Source of the DNA: GWA1-39-11 sp964640435
GTDB lineage: Bacteria; Patescibacteriota; Microgenomatia; Levybacterales; GWA1-39-11
NCBI GenBank assembly: GCA_964640435.1
Contig: CAZXFJ010000039.1
Span: forward strand, 1-9,261
Direction of reading: 5' to 3'
Length of the DNA: 9,261 nt
Below are positions 1-6,325 of this stretch, piece after piece. The translations under genes were made by a program, and so were the position numbers. The notes under the pieces are model-generated. The model made no database searches. It saw nothing but the letters and a program-made list of their open reading frames with translations, and was not told the DNA's origin. How positions within the stretch are numbered: position 1 is the first letter of the stretch; each line of letters opens with the position of its first letter.

Positions 1-252
1 TTAATCCAAGACAGGGATTTTAATGGTTTAATAGATGAAGTAAAAATTTATAATAGAGCTCTTTCTTCGACTGAAATACAAAATGAATACCTTGGCAAAA
101 ATAATTCAACTTCTGGTCTAGTTTTATATGCCAAATTTGATGAAGGATCAGGCTCTTCAGCAACAGATAGTTCAGGTTCACAATCAGCTGGAACTATAAC
201 TGGTGCAACTTATTCAACAGACGTACCTATCAAACTTAGAACAGCAGCATAA
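1..252 (+). CDS. C-terminal end of a LamG (concanavalin A-like) domain protein, partial
   Basis: The reading frame is open from the first base and ends at TAA (250-252), giving 83 visible residues; the start lies upstream of the window. Residues about 7-32 (FNGLIDEVKIYNRALSSTEI and following) are the typical last strands of a LamG/concanavalin A-like jelly-roll domain, where FxGxIDEVxIYNRALS is the recurring signature. Residues about 40-70 (LVLYAKFDEGSGSSATDSSG) match the first strands of another such domain, but the protein stops about 15 residues later, so the second module is only an N-terminal stub. LamG domains usually bind sugars or proteins. Beside three glycosidase-like genes in a phage structural block, a receptor-binding fibre or adhesin is the likely role, which is inference. 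The next gene starts 5 nt after the stop, suggesting one transcript. Confidence 0.8.
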   Translation, partial: LIQDRDFNGLIDEVKIYNRALSSTEIQNEYLGKNNSTSGLVLYAKFDEGSGSSATDSSGSQSAGTITGATYSTDVPIKLRTAA

Positions 253-257
253 TATGT

Positions 258-1274
258 ATGGCAAGAACATTAAGAAGAACAGTCAATCCAATAATAGCCA
301 ATCTTAATTTTGGTTTAGCTTTAAGTGGTGGTGAGTTTAATTCAAATTCTGCTGGAACTATAGATCAAGATTATACCTTTTATGATAACGCAGAAATAGC
401 CTCAATAGCTACAAAGTTTCCAGGAACTATTCTAAGACTTTCAACATCTATTTCAAGACTTTGTCCAACAACTGGGTCAGTTAATTCAACTAAGGGCACA
501 GAACTTACAACTGTTATGACTAGGGCAGCAAATAACGGATTAAGAGTTCTTGTAGATTTACACGATGGAGGTGCTAAATGGGTATCAGGAACCGAAAGAA
601 AGATTGGGTCAGCTCAATATACACAAGCAAATTTTGTATCTGATTTAACAGCTATTGCTACATATTTAAAAGACCATACTGCTTTATGGGGAATAGGCTT
701 ATCAAATGAACCAAATAATATGCCAGTAGTTACTGATTCTTCAAATTACAATACTACATCTACATGGACACTTGCTGCCAATGCTGGTACAGCTGCAATT
801 AAAGGAGTATCTAGCGCAATAAAAACCGTAGTTTGCACAGATAATTATTCAGGTTTTCAAAATCTCGTAAGTACATATCCTACTAATCCTTTTACAAATA
901 CTGATTATGTTGAAATACATGCTTATTTTGATTCAACTAATGAAGGCTTTTATCAGAATGCAAATGCGTATTTCTCGGGTTCAAGTAGAGATGTGAGATA
1001 TGGAGGGGATACTTTAAGTGATTGTATAGCATGGGCCAGAAGTAATAGTACTAAGTTATTAATTGGTGAAGTGGGTATTCCATCTTATGACGAAGGGTAT
1101 TTTACTATGTTGAATGATTTTTATAAAGTTGCAGCTACAAATAGTGATGTTGTAAAAGCAATTTTTTATTGGGCTAAACGTACTGGCTGGTATGTTTCCA
1201 TTACAGGTTCAACTATAACTGATCCTAATAATCAATCGAAAATATATCTTAAATATACAGGAACACAAGCATAA
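258..1274 (+). CDS. GH5-type glycoside hydrolase (cellulase-like TIM barrel), probable virion depolymerase
   Basis: This 338-residue protein shows the ordered landmarks of glycoside hydrolase family 5: Arg60 at the end of an early strand (TILRLS), strand 3 with LRVLVDLHDGG (His102), the acid/base motif GLSNEP (Asn150-Glu151), EIHAYFD (His221, Tyr223), the nucleophile strand LLIGEVG (Glu271), and a Trp on the last strand (FYWAKRTGW, Trp305). All expected catalytic residues are present, so it should be an active retaining beta-glycanase; the substrate cannot be read from sequence. There is no signal peptide or membrane segment, and the N-terminus goes straight into the barrel. The start at 258 lies 5 nt after the preceding stop with no clear Shine-Dalgarno; a nearby ATG at 254 opens a frame that stops after 17 codons. 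Its place next to a LamG protein and tail genes suggests a virion-borne enzyme degrading surface polysaccharide. A lysis role is less likely. Confidence 0.8.
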   Translation: MARTLRRTVNPIIANLNFGLALSGGEFNSNSAGTIDQDYTFYDNAEIASIATKFPGTILRLSTSISRLCPTTGSVNSTKGTELTTVMTRAANNGLRVLVDLHDGGAKWVSGTERKIGSAQYTQANFVSDLTAIATYLKDHTALWGIGLSNEPNNMPVVTDSSNYNTTSTWTLAANAGTAAIKGVSSAIKTVVCTDNYSGFQNLVSTYPTNPFTNTDYVEIHAYFDSTNEGFYQNANAYFSGSSRDVRYGGDTLSDCIAWARSNSTKLLIGEVGIPSYDEGYFTMLNDFYKVAATNSDVVKAIFYWAKRTGWYVSITGSTITDPNNQSKIYLKYTGTQA

Positions 1275-2350
1275 TGGAAGACATACCTATAAGATCAATT
1301 GACATAATGAAATGGACAAAGGATAGAAATACTAGTCAATGTTCAGATCAACAGATTACAAATATTGTAACTACTTTAAAAAACAATTTTAATATAACCC
1401 ATATTGGAATTGCTTGTGCATTAAATCCTCAAAGTGAATTTGAATCAGGTCATGTTCCTACACCTTCAACTATTATTCAATATACACAGAAGTGGTGTGA
1501 TGCAATTCACAATGCAGGTTTAAAAGTATTGTTTAGAGGAGATTACTTTGATTTAGAAGATTTAAGCGATGTTTTACCAATAATCGTAGGAGCAAGTAGA
1601 ATATCGACTGGTACAACATCCTCTGCTTCTACAGACGGATATACCACGCTTCTTGGAAGAGTTTATCAATATATTACCTCTAACCCTACTTTTTTTGCTT
1701 CAGGGGATATTTGGGCTCCTATGCCAGAACGCAATGAATGTAATGGTACGGTTTGTATATTTACTGATGCAAAAGCTTTTCTTGCAGACAGTGGTAGTGG
1801 TGTAAACACAGATTTTAGAAATTTTTTTGTAAATGTGCATACTGTTTCAGATGCAGCATTTAGTGCTATTAGTAAAACTGGAATTATCACAGGTATGACA
1901 GCATATAACTTCTCAGAAGTATCAAGTGGATGGATGCTGCAAGGTGTTTATGATGATGCAGGTAAAGTTGTTTTTGACCACTACGGAACAACGCACACTA
2001 CAACTGAAATGAACTCAGATCATAGAACTACATTTACAAATAAAGGTTATCAGACATTCCAACAAGAATGGGGAGATTACTGGAATAATAATCTCAACAT
2101 GACAGATAGACTTTACTATTTAAAGGCAATGTATAACGTATTTAAAGGATTGGCAGATGATAATATTCTATATGGTTTTAATTATTGGGGCGGTTGGGAT
2201 GGTTCACAAGGAACGAACCATGGAGAACACATTTTAGATACTACTGATAATCTTAACTACACGGTTAATGGAAGGGGTAAAATGCTAGCACGCTTCCTTG
2301 CAGGTGATCCTGTTAAGCGTATACCCGTGAATTGGATTTCTAGTACTTAA
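1274..2350 (+). CDS. Putative TIM-barrel glycosidase of uncertain family
   Basis: This 358-residue protein overlaps the previous gene by one base (TAATG), which implies translational coupling; a weak AGGA lies about 11 nt upstream. Visible barrel-like pieces are SIDIMKWTKD (residues 8-17), GLKVLFRGDYF (82-92), SGDIWAPMPERNE (143-155), KVVFDHYGTT (231-240), QTFQQEWGDYW (260-270) and YGFNYWGGWDG (300-310). By analogy with clan GH-A, Glu265 in QQEWGD is the probable nucleophile, and Glu152 or Glu155 the acid/base. His236-Tyr237 and Trp305 would line the active site. The canonical NEP motif is missing, so it is not an ordinary GH5. From memory it resembles putative glycosidases in CPR bacterial genomes that carry a similar GDI-x2-P-x-PE segment and a DHY motif. 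No signal peptide is seen. Glycosidase activity is inferred from fold-like pattern and neighbours; the substrate is unknown. Confidence 0.6.
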   Translation: MEDIPIRSIDIMKWTKDRNTSQCSDQQITNIVTTLKNNFNITHIGIACALNPQSEFESGHVPTPSTIIQYTQKWCDAIHNAGLKVLFRGDYFDLEDLSDVLPIIVGASRISTGTTSSASTDGYTTLLGRVYQYITSNPTFFASGDIWAPMPERNECNGTVCIFTDAKAFLADSGSGVNTDFRNFFVNVHTVSDAAFSAISKTGIITGMTAYNFSEVSSGWMLQGVYDDAGKVVFDHYGTTHTTTEMNSDHRTTFTNKGYQTFQQEWGDYWNNNLNMTDRLYYLKAMYNVFKGLADDNILYGFNYWGGWDGSQGTNHGEHILDTTDNLNYTVNGRGKMLARFLAGDPVKRIPVNWISST

Positions 2351-2351
2351 T

Positions 2352-3614
2352 ATGTCATATGTAACAAGGACGAATGGAAATTTATATATCGACAATAAAC
2401 GCATAAAAGGTTTTGGTTTTAACTACTACCCTCTTTTCATTAATCAACCTTCAAATTTTACAAATTTACTAGACCATTCGTTAAATCTTAATATTTTTTA
2501 CTTTAGAAGTTGGTTTTTTAATAGAGGTGCTCAGAGCGGTGGCACACCTTCAAACTCAACAGGTAATTTTACATATATTTCAAATGGACAATTATTAAGG
2601 CGGGAAGCGACTTACGTTCATGCTGATAGAGTTTTAAATGAAATGAATCAAAGAGGTCAAAAGGTTATTCTTTCATATGCAGACAATCCCACTTACCAAA
2701 CCAAACGAATGTATGTTGGGATGGCTAATACTTTATATGGGACTGATTATTCTACAGCTTATCCTTATGAAGCATTTTTTGAACAGGAAGAACCCAAACA
2801 ATTATATAAGGATGATTTAACTTATCTTTTAAACAGAACAAACACTATTGATGGCATTAAATACAAAGATCATCCAGCAATACTTTGGCATGAAATGGGT
2901 AACGAATTAAGACACGATGTATTTGACAGTGAAGGTGGAACACAAAATACACCACAATCACAAAACATAGCCACTGTTTCAGCATGGAGAGATGATATAT
3001 CCGATCACATTAAAAGTATTGATACAAATCATTTAGTATCTTTTGGTGATACCTTTCATACTTCTACATGGACAAATGGAGATACTGTTTCAAATGGATC
3101 AGGATATGGTACTGATTACAGGCTTGAGGCGCAAGCTGCAACAACAGATATTTTAGATTTTCATTTATACCCAAATCAAGGCGGTACAGAAATAAAGAAA
3201 TTTGGTCAGAGATTAGGATATCCAAATTCACTAACAGGGGCAGGGCTGAAAGCTCAAATTAGGGATGTTGTTAAGCAGGGAAAAGATAATGGAAAGCCAG
3301 TCGTCTGCGGTGAAACGGGTCAAGATGGAGATATTGAAGGTTCAAACTTATATTATCCACAATTTCCAAGGGTTAATTATATTAAAGAGTTCTCTAAAGA
3401 TTTTTTTGATGCAGGAGGAGATTTAATATTTATATGGCATGCAGTTGCAGCATCAACAAGTGGTAGTTATGATGTTGCTCTTGCTGCAAGTGGTGGAGAA
3501 AATGTTTTTGATAATTCGAATGACACAAGGCTTATATCTTTTATTGCACAAAAGAATCGTCAACTAAATGGAAAACGTATTCGAGTAAATGATGTTAGGG
3601 GAATAACAATTTAA
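2352..3614 (+). CDS. GH5_7-like endo-beta-mannanase-type glycoside hydrolase
   Basis: This 420-residue protein begins with the opening common to GH5 mannanases (NLYIDNKRIKGFGFNYY, a strand pair leading into the barrel). Further matches are FRSW (Arg52), a segment at 143-167 like the mannanase DPxxKQxYKDxxxxLLNRxNTxxG region, YKDHPAILWHEMGNELR (acid/base Glu185 after Asn184), a run through IKSIDTNHLVSFGDTFH (221-236), ILDFHLYP (His271, Tyr273), the nucleophile strand KPVVCGETG (Glu321) and Trp362 on the last strand. It would hydrolyse beta-mannan or a related beta-linked polymer; fine specificity is not visible. There is no signal peptide or binding module, and the length fits a single catalytic domain. 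It starts 1 nt after the preceding stop. As the last gene before the first TTGCAAACCTCT element, it closes the glycosidase block. A virion-attached capsule or cell-envelope depolymerase is the favoured role, by inference. Confidence 0.78.
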   Translation: MSYVTRTNGNLYIDNKRIKGFGFNYYPLFINQPSNFTNLLDHSLNLNIFYFRSWFFNRGAQSGGTPSNSTGNFTYISNGQLLRREATYVHADRVLNEMNQRGQKVILSYADNPTYQTKRMYVGMANTLYGTDYSTAYPYEAFFEQEEPKQLYKDDLTYLLNRTNTIDGIKYKDHPAILWHEMGNELRHDVFDSEGGTQNTPQSQNIATVSAWRDDISDHIKSIDTNHLVSFGDTFHTSTWTNGDTVSNGSGYGTDYRLEAQAATTDILDFHLYPNQGGTEIKKFGQRLGYPNSLTGAGLKAQIRDVVKQGKDNGKPVVCGETGQDGDIEGSNLYYPQFPRVNYIKEFSKDFFDAGGDLIFIWHAVAASTSGSYDVALAASGGENVFDNSNDTRLISFIAQKNRQLNGKRIRVNDVRGITI

Positions 3615-3648
3615 TTAATTGCAAACCTCTGAAAGCTCCTCATAAGAT
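3615..3648 (+). promoter_or_regulatory. Late-type promoter 1: TTGCAAACCTCT with a TAAGAT -10
   Basis: TTAATTGCAAACCTCT (3615-3630) sits just after the GH5_7-like gene. TTGCAA (3619-3624) has a plausible -35 position, 18 nt before TAAGAT (3643-3648), a -10-like hexamer. The GTG start of the adaptor gene lies 6 nt further on at 3655, the distance at which transcription normally begins. The same 12-nt core with identical spacing recurs at 6239 and 7467. Promoter function is inferred from the repetition and geometry. Confidence 0.75.
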
Positions 3649-3654
3649 GTTTCT

Positions 3655-4287
3655 GTGAAAGACTTACAGGATATTTTAATCTCAGCAAATGCTATTCTTG
3701 ATTTAGATGCTTCAGCGCCTAGTGGAACAGAAGAAACAACTCGTACAAATTATGCAGATCAAGCTGTATGGGATGCAGCAGCATCAAATCAGTTAAATGA
3801 ATTTAAAAGAGAGTATCTAACTACATCATCATCTCTTGCAACTATTCCACTTCCATCTAATTTTCGAGAGCTTATGGAAGATCCACAAATATATACTGGT
3901 GGGGGTTGGGAACCATGGGAAGCAATTGAAGTAGAAGCAAAATATGATAGATCTACTCAAGATAGATACTGTTATGTTATGGGTAATCCTGCAGAAGGTT
4001 ATAATCTAATCTTTAATAATATTGTTCCTTCAAATCAGGTTTCAGTTATATATCAGAGATTTCCTTCAGGACTACTTACGTTAACTGATGTTTGTGAACT
4101 ATCTGATCCTCAATATATAGTAAGAAAAATTGAGTCTTATGTTCTTTATTCAAGATCTGATGATCGTTTCCCTACGGCTGAGTCTCGTGCTCAACAAGCA
4201 CTTGCAAATATGGTAGGTCGTGGATCAAAGGGTACTACAGGTGGACCAAGACAAACAGGTGCGAATTTCCGTAACCCACTTGGATAA
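3655..4287 (+). CDS. Head-to-tail adaptor, tail tubular protein A-like (T7 gp11-like)
   Basis: This 210-residue protein has the layout of podoviral adaptor proteins. An N-terminal helical segment with an aromatic/Ala patch (about 32-55, ADQAVWDAAASNQLNEFKREY) is followed by the strand and loop TIPLPSNFRELMED (63-76), equivalent to the LPSDFxEL pattern common in these proteins. A beta-rich middle follows, with a YQRFP segment (133-137), then a C-terminal helix pair (about 150-188) and a Gly-rich tail. Such proteins form a ring under the portal and connect it to the tail nozzle. The GTG at 3655 is chosen because it is 6 nt from the -10 of promoter 1. An ATG at 3647 stops at once in another frame, and the next in-frame ATG is about 74 codons in. 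No Shine-Dalgarno is possible on a leaderless message. The nozzle gene follows by 5 nt. Identification rests on pattern and gene order. Confidence 0.65.
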   Translation: MKDLQDILISANAILDLDASAPSGTEETTRTNYADQAVWDAAASNQLNEFKREYLTTSSSLATIPLPSNFRELMEDPQIYTGGGWEPWEAIEVEAKYDRSTQDRYCYVMGNPAEGYNLIFNNIVPSNQVSVIYQRFPSGLLTLTDVCELSDPQYIVRKIESYVLYSRSDDRFPTAESRAQQALANMVGRGSKGTTGGPRQTGANFRNPLG

Positions 4288-4292
4288 ATGAA

Positions 4293-6236
4293 ATGGCAAT
4301 CTTCAACACAAATCTACCGACTTATAAAAGCTCAAAGCCTTTAAATGAGGAATGGAAAACCTTTCGTAAGGGTTTAAATTTAATACTACGTCCAACAGAA
4401 CTTGGTAATGATGAGTTAGCAGTTGCTGAAAATATACTATTAACTGGATCTGGTGTTCCTACTGGTCGATGGGGGGCATTAGCATACTTCACAGCTGGAA
4501 CAACAGGTACTATTCGAGGATTTGGAACATATAAGAATAATACTCAAACTCAGAATGATTTACTTGCTCTTTCTGATGCAGGGTACTTAGTTAAGAAAAA
4601 CAGTTCCTCTTCAACTGTTATTACAGGTCAATCTTGGCCCTCTGGAACAATGATTCATGCTGAACAATTAGGAGGTAAAACTCATATAGTTTCACAGGAT
4701 GTAGTATTTACTTCCTATGATGGAACCAACCTATCTGTTTTCGCAACAATCTCTGCTCCTACGGGATTATATGCTACAAACTTCTCAGGTGCTACAGGGC
4801 CTAACGAGGTATCATATTCAATAGTCGCAATAGGAGCAAATGGTGGTCAATCTACTCCTTCTGCACAATATGTTCTTGCTTCACTACCAAATGATTTATC
4901 AAGAACACAAATTAACCTGTTCTGGTCCGCTCCTTCTGCGGCAACCATATCAGGTTATGAAATATATCGTGGTCCACAGGGAGATCGAACACTACTTGCC
5001 TCAGTTGGTCCTAATACAACGAGATATGTTGATTTGGGTGATCCAGCTTCAGAAACAATCCAAGAACCATTAATTAACACCACGGGAGGAGTTAGGTCAC
5101 AGTTTATCAAAAAGTATAAAGATCGTTTATTAGTAGTTGATAAGTCTGATCCTAATAAGTTGATGATTTCTGGTCGTTTTCCGTTCCATACTAACTTCTC
5201 ATGGTTAAATGGTGGAGGTTACATTTATATTGATCCTGATTCAGGAGATAATATTACAGGAATAGAAGTACAGCCTATTGCTGATAGGATTGTTGTTTAC
5301 AAGGAACATTCATCATTCTTAGTTGAGCTTAAACTCACAACTGTAGGAAACTTTACCCTACTTGATCCTGATTACGTACCTATAAGTACAGCTGTAGGAT
5401 GTTCAAGTCAAGATACAATAGCAACAGTTGAGAATGATACATTCTACTTTGGACGATCTGGACTTTATGTTACTGGTTATGAACCAAATTTTCTTAATAT
5501 TATTCGTACTAATGAAATATCCGCCAAAATAAGACCATACCTAGAACTATTAAACGATACTGACTACACAACGGCCAATGCTTTTTATATAGATCACAAG
5601 TATATTCTTTCCTTCCCACAGCGTAAGGAAATGATGGTTTATGATCGGGAACGGGGTGCTTGGTTAGGTCCTTGGAAACTTCCCTTTGGGGTTTCTCACA
5701 TGAAGCTTTATCTTGACTCATCGGGAACTGAGAAATGGGTAATAGGGTCGTATGAAGATAATCAAGTATATACATTTGACACTGCTACTAACTCTGATGA
5801 TGGAGAAATAATTACTAAGACTTTGAGAACTAAAAAAACCTATTTTGGAGATTTTTCAACTCTTAATATAGTTACATTCTTCTATATTCTGTTTAGGAAT
5901 ATTATAGGTACTACTACAGTTAACATTTTAGTTGAAGATCGTGATGGTGCTACCTCTGCTGTTAAATCATTTACGATTACAGGTTCTGCAACTGCTGGTT
6001 CAACTGGTTGGGGAACTGATAGTTGGGGTACTTTTGAATATGGTTTATCCAATAACACTGAAGCGGTTGTTACATCGGAAGAATTAACTCGCTGGGGATC
6101 ATTATTTAAAGAGGCAAGGAATGTACAGTTGGAAGTAGCATCAATTGAAGCGAACTCTAATTTTGAGCTATTACAGGCCAAAATCTCTGCAAGAAAACAA
6201 GGAATTGGAAGCTTAGCGTCCTCACAGAGGGTATAG
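4293..6236 (+). CDS. Tail nozzle / tail tubular protein B-like (T7 gp12-like) with FN3-like insert
   Basis: This 647-residue protein starts with the opening typical of podoviral nozzle proteins: a GLN-x-ILRP segment, then a conserved AVAENILLTGSGVPTGRWG stretch (43-61) resembling the N-x(5-7)-G-x(2-4)-R-G motif of these proteins. Beta-rich repeats follow, suggesting a propeller (about 70-150 and 265-500), with pieces such as KYKDRLLVV, DRIVVYKEHSSFLVEL, NDTFYFGRSGLYV, MMVYDRERGAWLGPW and GSYEDNQVYTFD. Between the halves, residues about 155-255 read as one or two fibronectin type III-like folds, ending in SGYEIYRGPQGDRTLLASVG. The C-terminal part is beta-rich with aromatic Gly/Ser/Thr stretches. 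In the virion such a protein forms the tail tip below the adaptor. It begins 5 nt after the adaptor stop, with GGA about 8 nt upstream as a weak ribosome site. The stop is TAG, and promoter 2 begins 2 nt after it. The family call is by pattern, not search. Confidence 0.65.
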   Translation: MAIFNTNLPTYKSSKPLNEEWKTFRKGLNLILRPTELGNDELAVAENILLTGSGVPTGRWGALAYFTAGTTGTIRGFGTYKNNTQTQNDLLALSDAGYLVKKNSSSSTVITGQSWPSGTMIHAEQLGGKTHIVSQDVVFTSYDGTNLSVFATISAPTGLYATNFSGATGPNEVSYSIVAIGANGGQSTPSAQYVLASLPNDLSRTQINLFWSAPSAATISGYEIYRGPQGDRTLLASVGPNTTRYVDLGDPASETIQEPLINTTGGVRSQFIKKYKDRLLVVDKSDPNKLMISGRFPFHTNFSWLNGGGYIYIDPDSGDNITGIEVQPIADRIVVYKEHSSFLVELKLTTVGNFTLLDPDYVPISTAVGCSSQDTIATVENDTFYFGRSGLYVTGYEPNFLNIIRTNEISAKIRPYLELLNDTDYTTANAFYIDHKYILSFPQRKEMMVYDRERGAWLGPWKLPFGVSHMKLYLDSSGTEKWVIGSYEDNQVYTFDTATNSDDGEIITKTLRTKKTYFGDFSTLNIVTFFYILFRNIIGTTTVNILVEDRDGATSAVKSFTITGSATAGSTGWGTDSWGTFEYGLSNNTEAVVTSEELTRWGSLFKEARNVQLEVASIEANSNFELLQAKISARKQGIGSLASSQRV

Positions 6237-6238
6237 TA

Positions 6239-6268
6239 TTGCAAACCTCTTTTTACCTCGAATAGTAT
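6239..6268 (+). promoter_or_regulatory. Late-type promoter 2: TTGCAAACCTCT with a TAGTAT -10
   Basis: TTGCAAACCTCT (6239-6250) begins 2 nt after the nozzle stop codon. TTGCAA and TAGTAT (6263-6268) are separated by 18 nt, as in promoters 1 and 3. Six bases later comes ATG at 6275, the start of a 16-codon reading frame, so the message should be leaderless for that frame. Only the 12-nt core and two preceding T/A bases are shared with the other copies, so conservation is confined to the element itself. Confidence 0.75.
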
Positions 6269-6274
6269 TCAGAT

Positions 6275-6325
6275 ATGAAATGTAAGAACTGCGGGAAAGT
6301 AAAAAAGAAAGGACATAAGTGTTAA
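6275..6325 (+). CDS. Leaderless 16-residue Cys/His microprotein (zinc-knuckle-like)
   Basis: The frame ATG 6275 to TAA 6323-6325 encodes MKCKNCGKVKKKGHKC. Cys3-x2-Cys6 and His14-x-Cys16 form a possible four-ligand zinc site (CxxC-x7-HxC), and seven of the sixteen residues counting His are basic, so nucleic-acid binding is conceivable. The case that it is translated rests on position: the ATG lies exactly 6 nt after the -10 of promoter 2, like the starts of the genes behind promoters 1 and 3, and the TAA abuts the ATG of the next gene. It also carries GAAAGGA near its end (6307-6313), a possible ribosome site for that gene. It may be a functional mini-protein, or a leader peptide that delivers ribosomes by termination and reinitiation. 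No known family can be claimed, and a frame this short could arise by chance. Confidence 0.6.
   Translation: MKCKNCGKVKKKGHKC

Noticed and set aside
1666..1890. 74-codon minus-strand frame
   Set aside because: It is antisense to the middle glycosidase-like gene and has no independent support.
3836..3841. Additional TTGCAA hexamer as a fourth promoter
   Set aside because: It is inside the adaptor gene, lacks CCTCT, and has no TANNAT at the expected 18-nt spacing.
4840..5073. 77-codon + frame within the nozzle gene
   Set aside because: It is an out-of-frame shadow of the FN3-like region, with no start signal.
5509..5775. 88-codon minus-strand frame
   Set aside because: It is antisense to the nozzle gene, with no domain-like features.
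5882..6244. 120-codon open frame on the minus strand
   Set aside because: It lies wholly opposite the nozzle gene 3' end, overlaps promoter 2, has no recognisable protein pattern, and all supported genes here are on the + strand.
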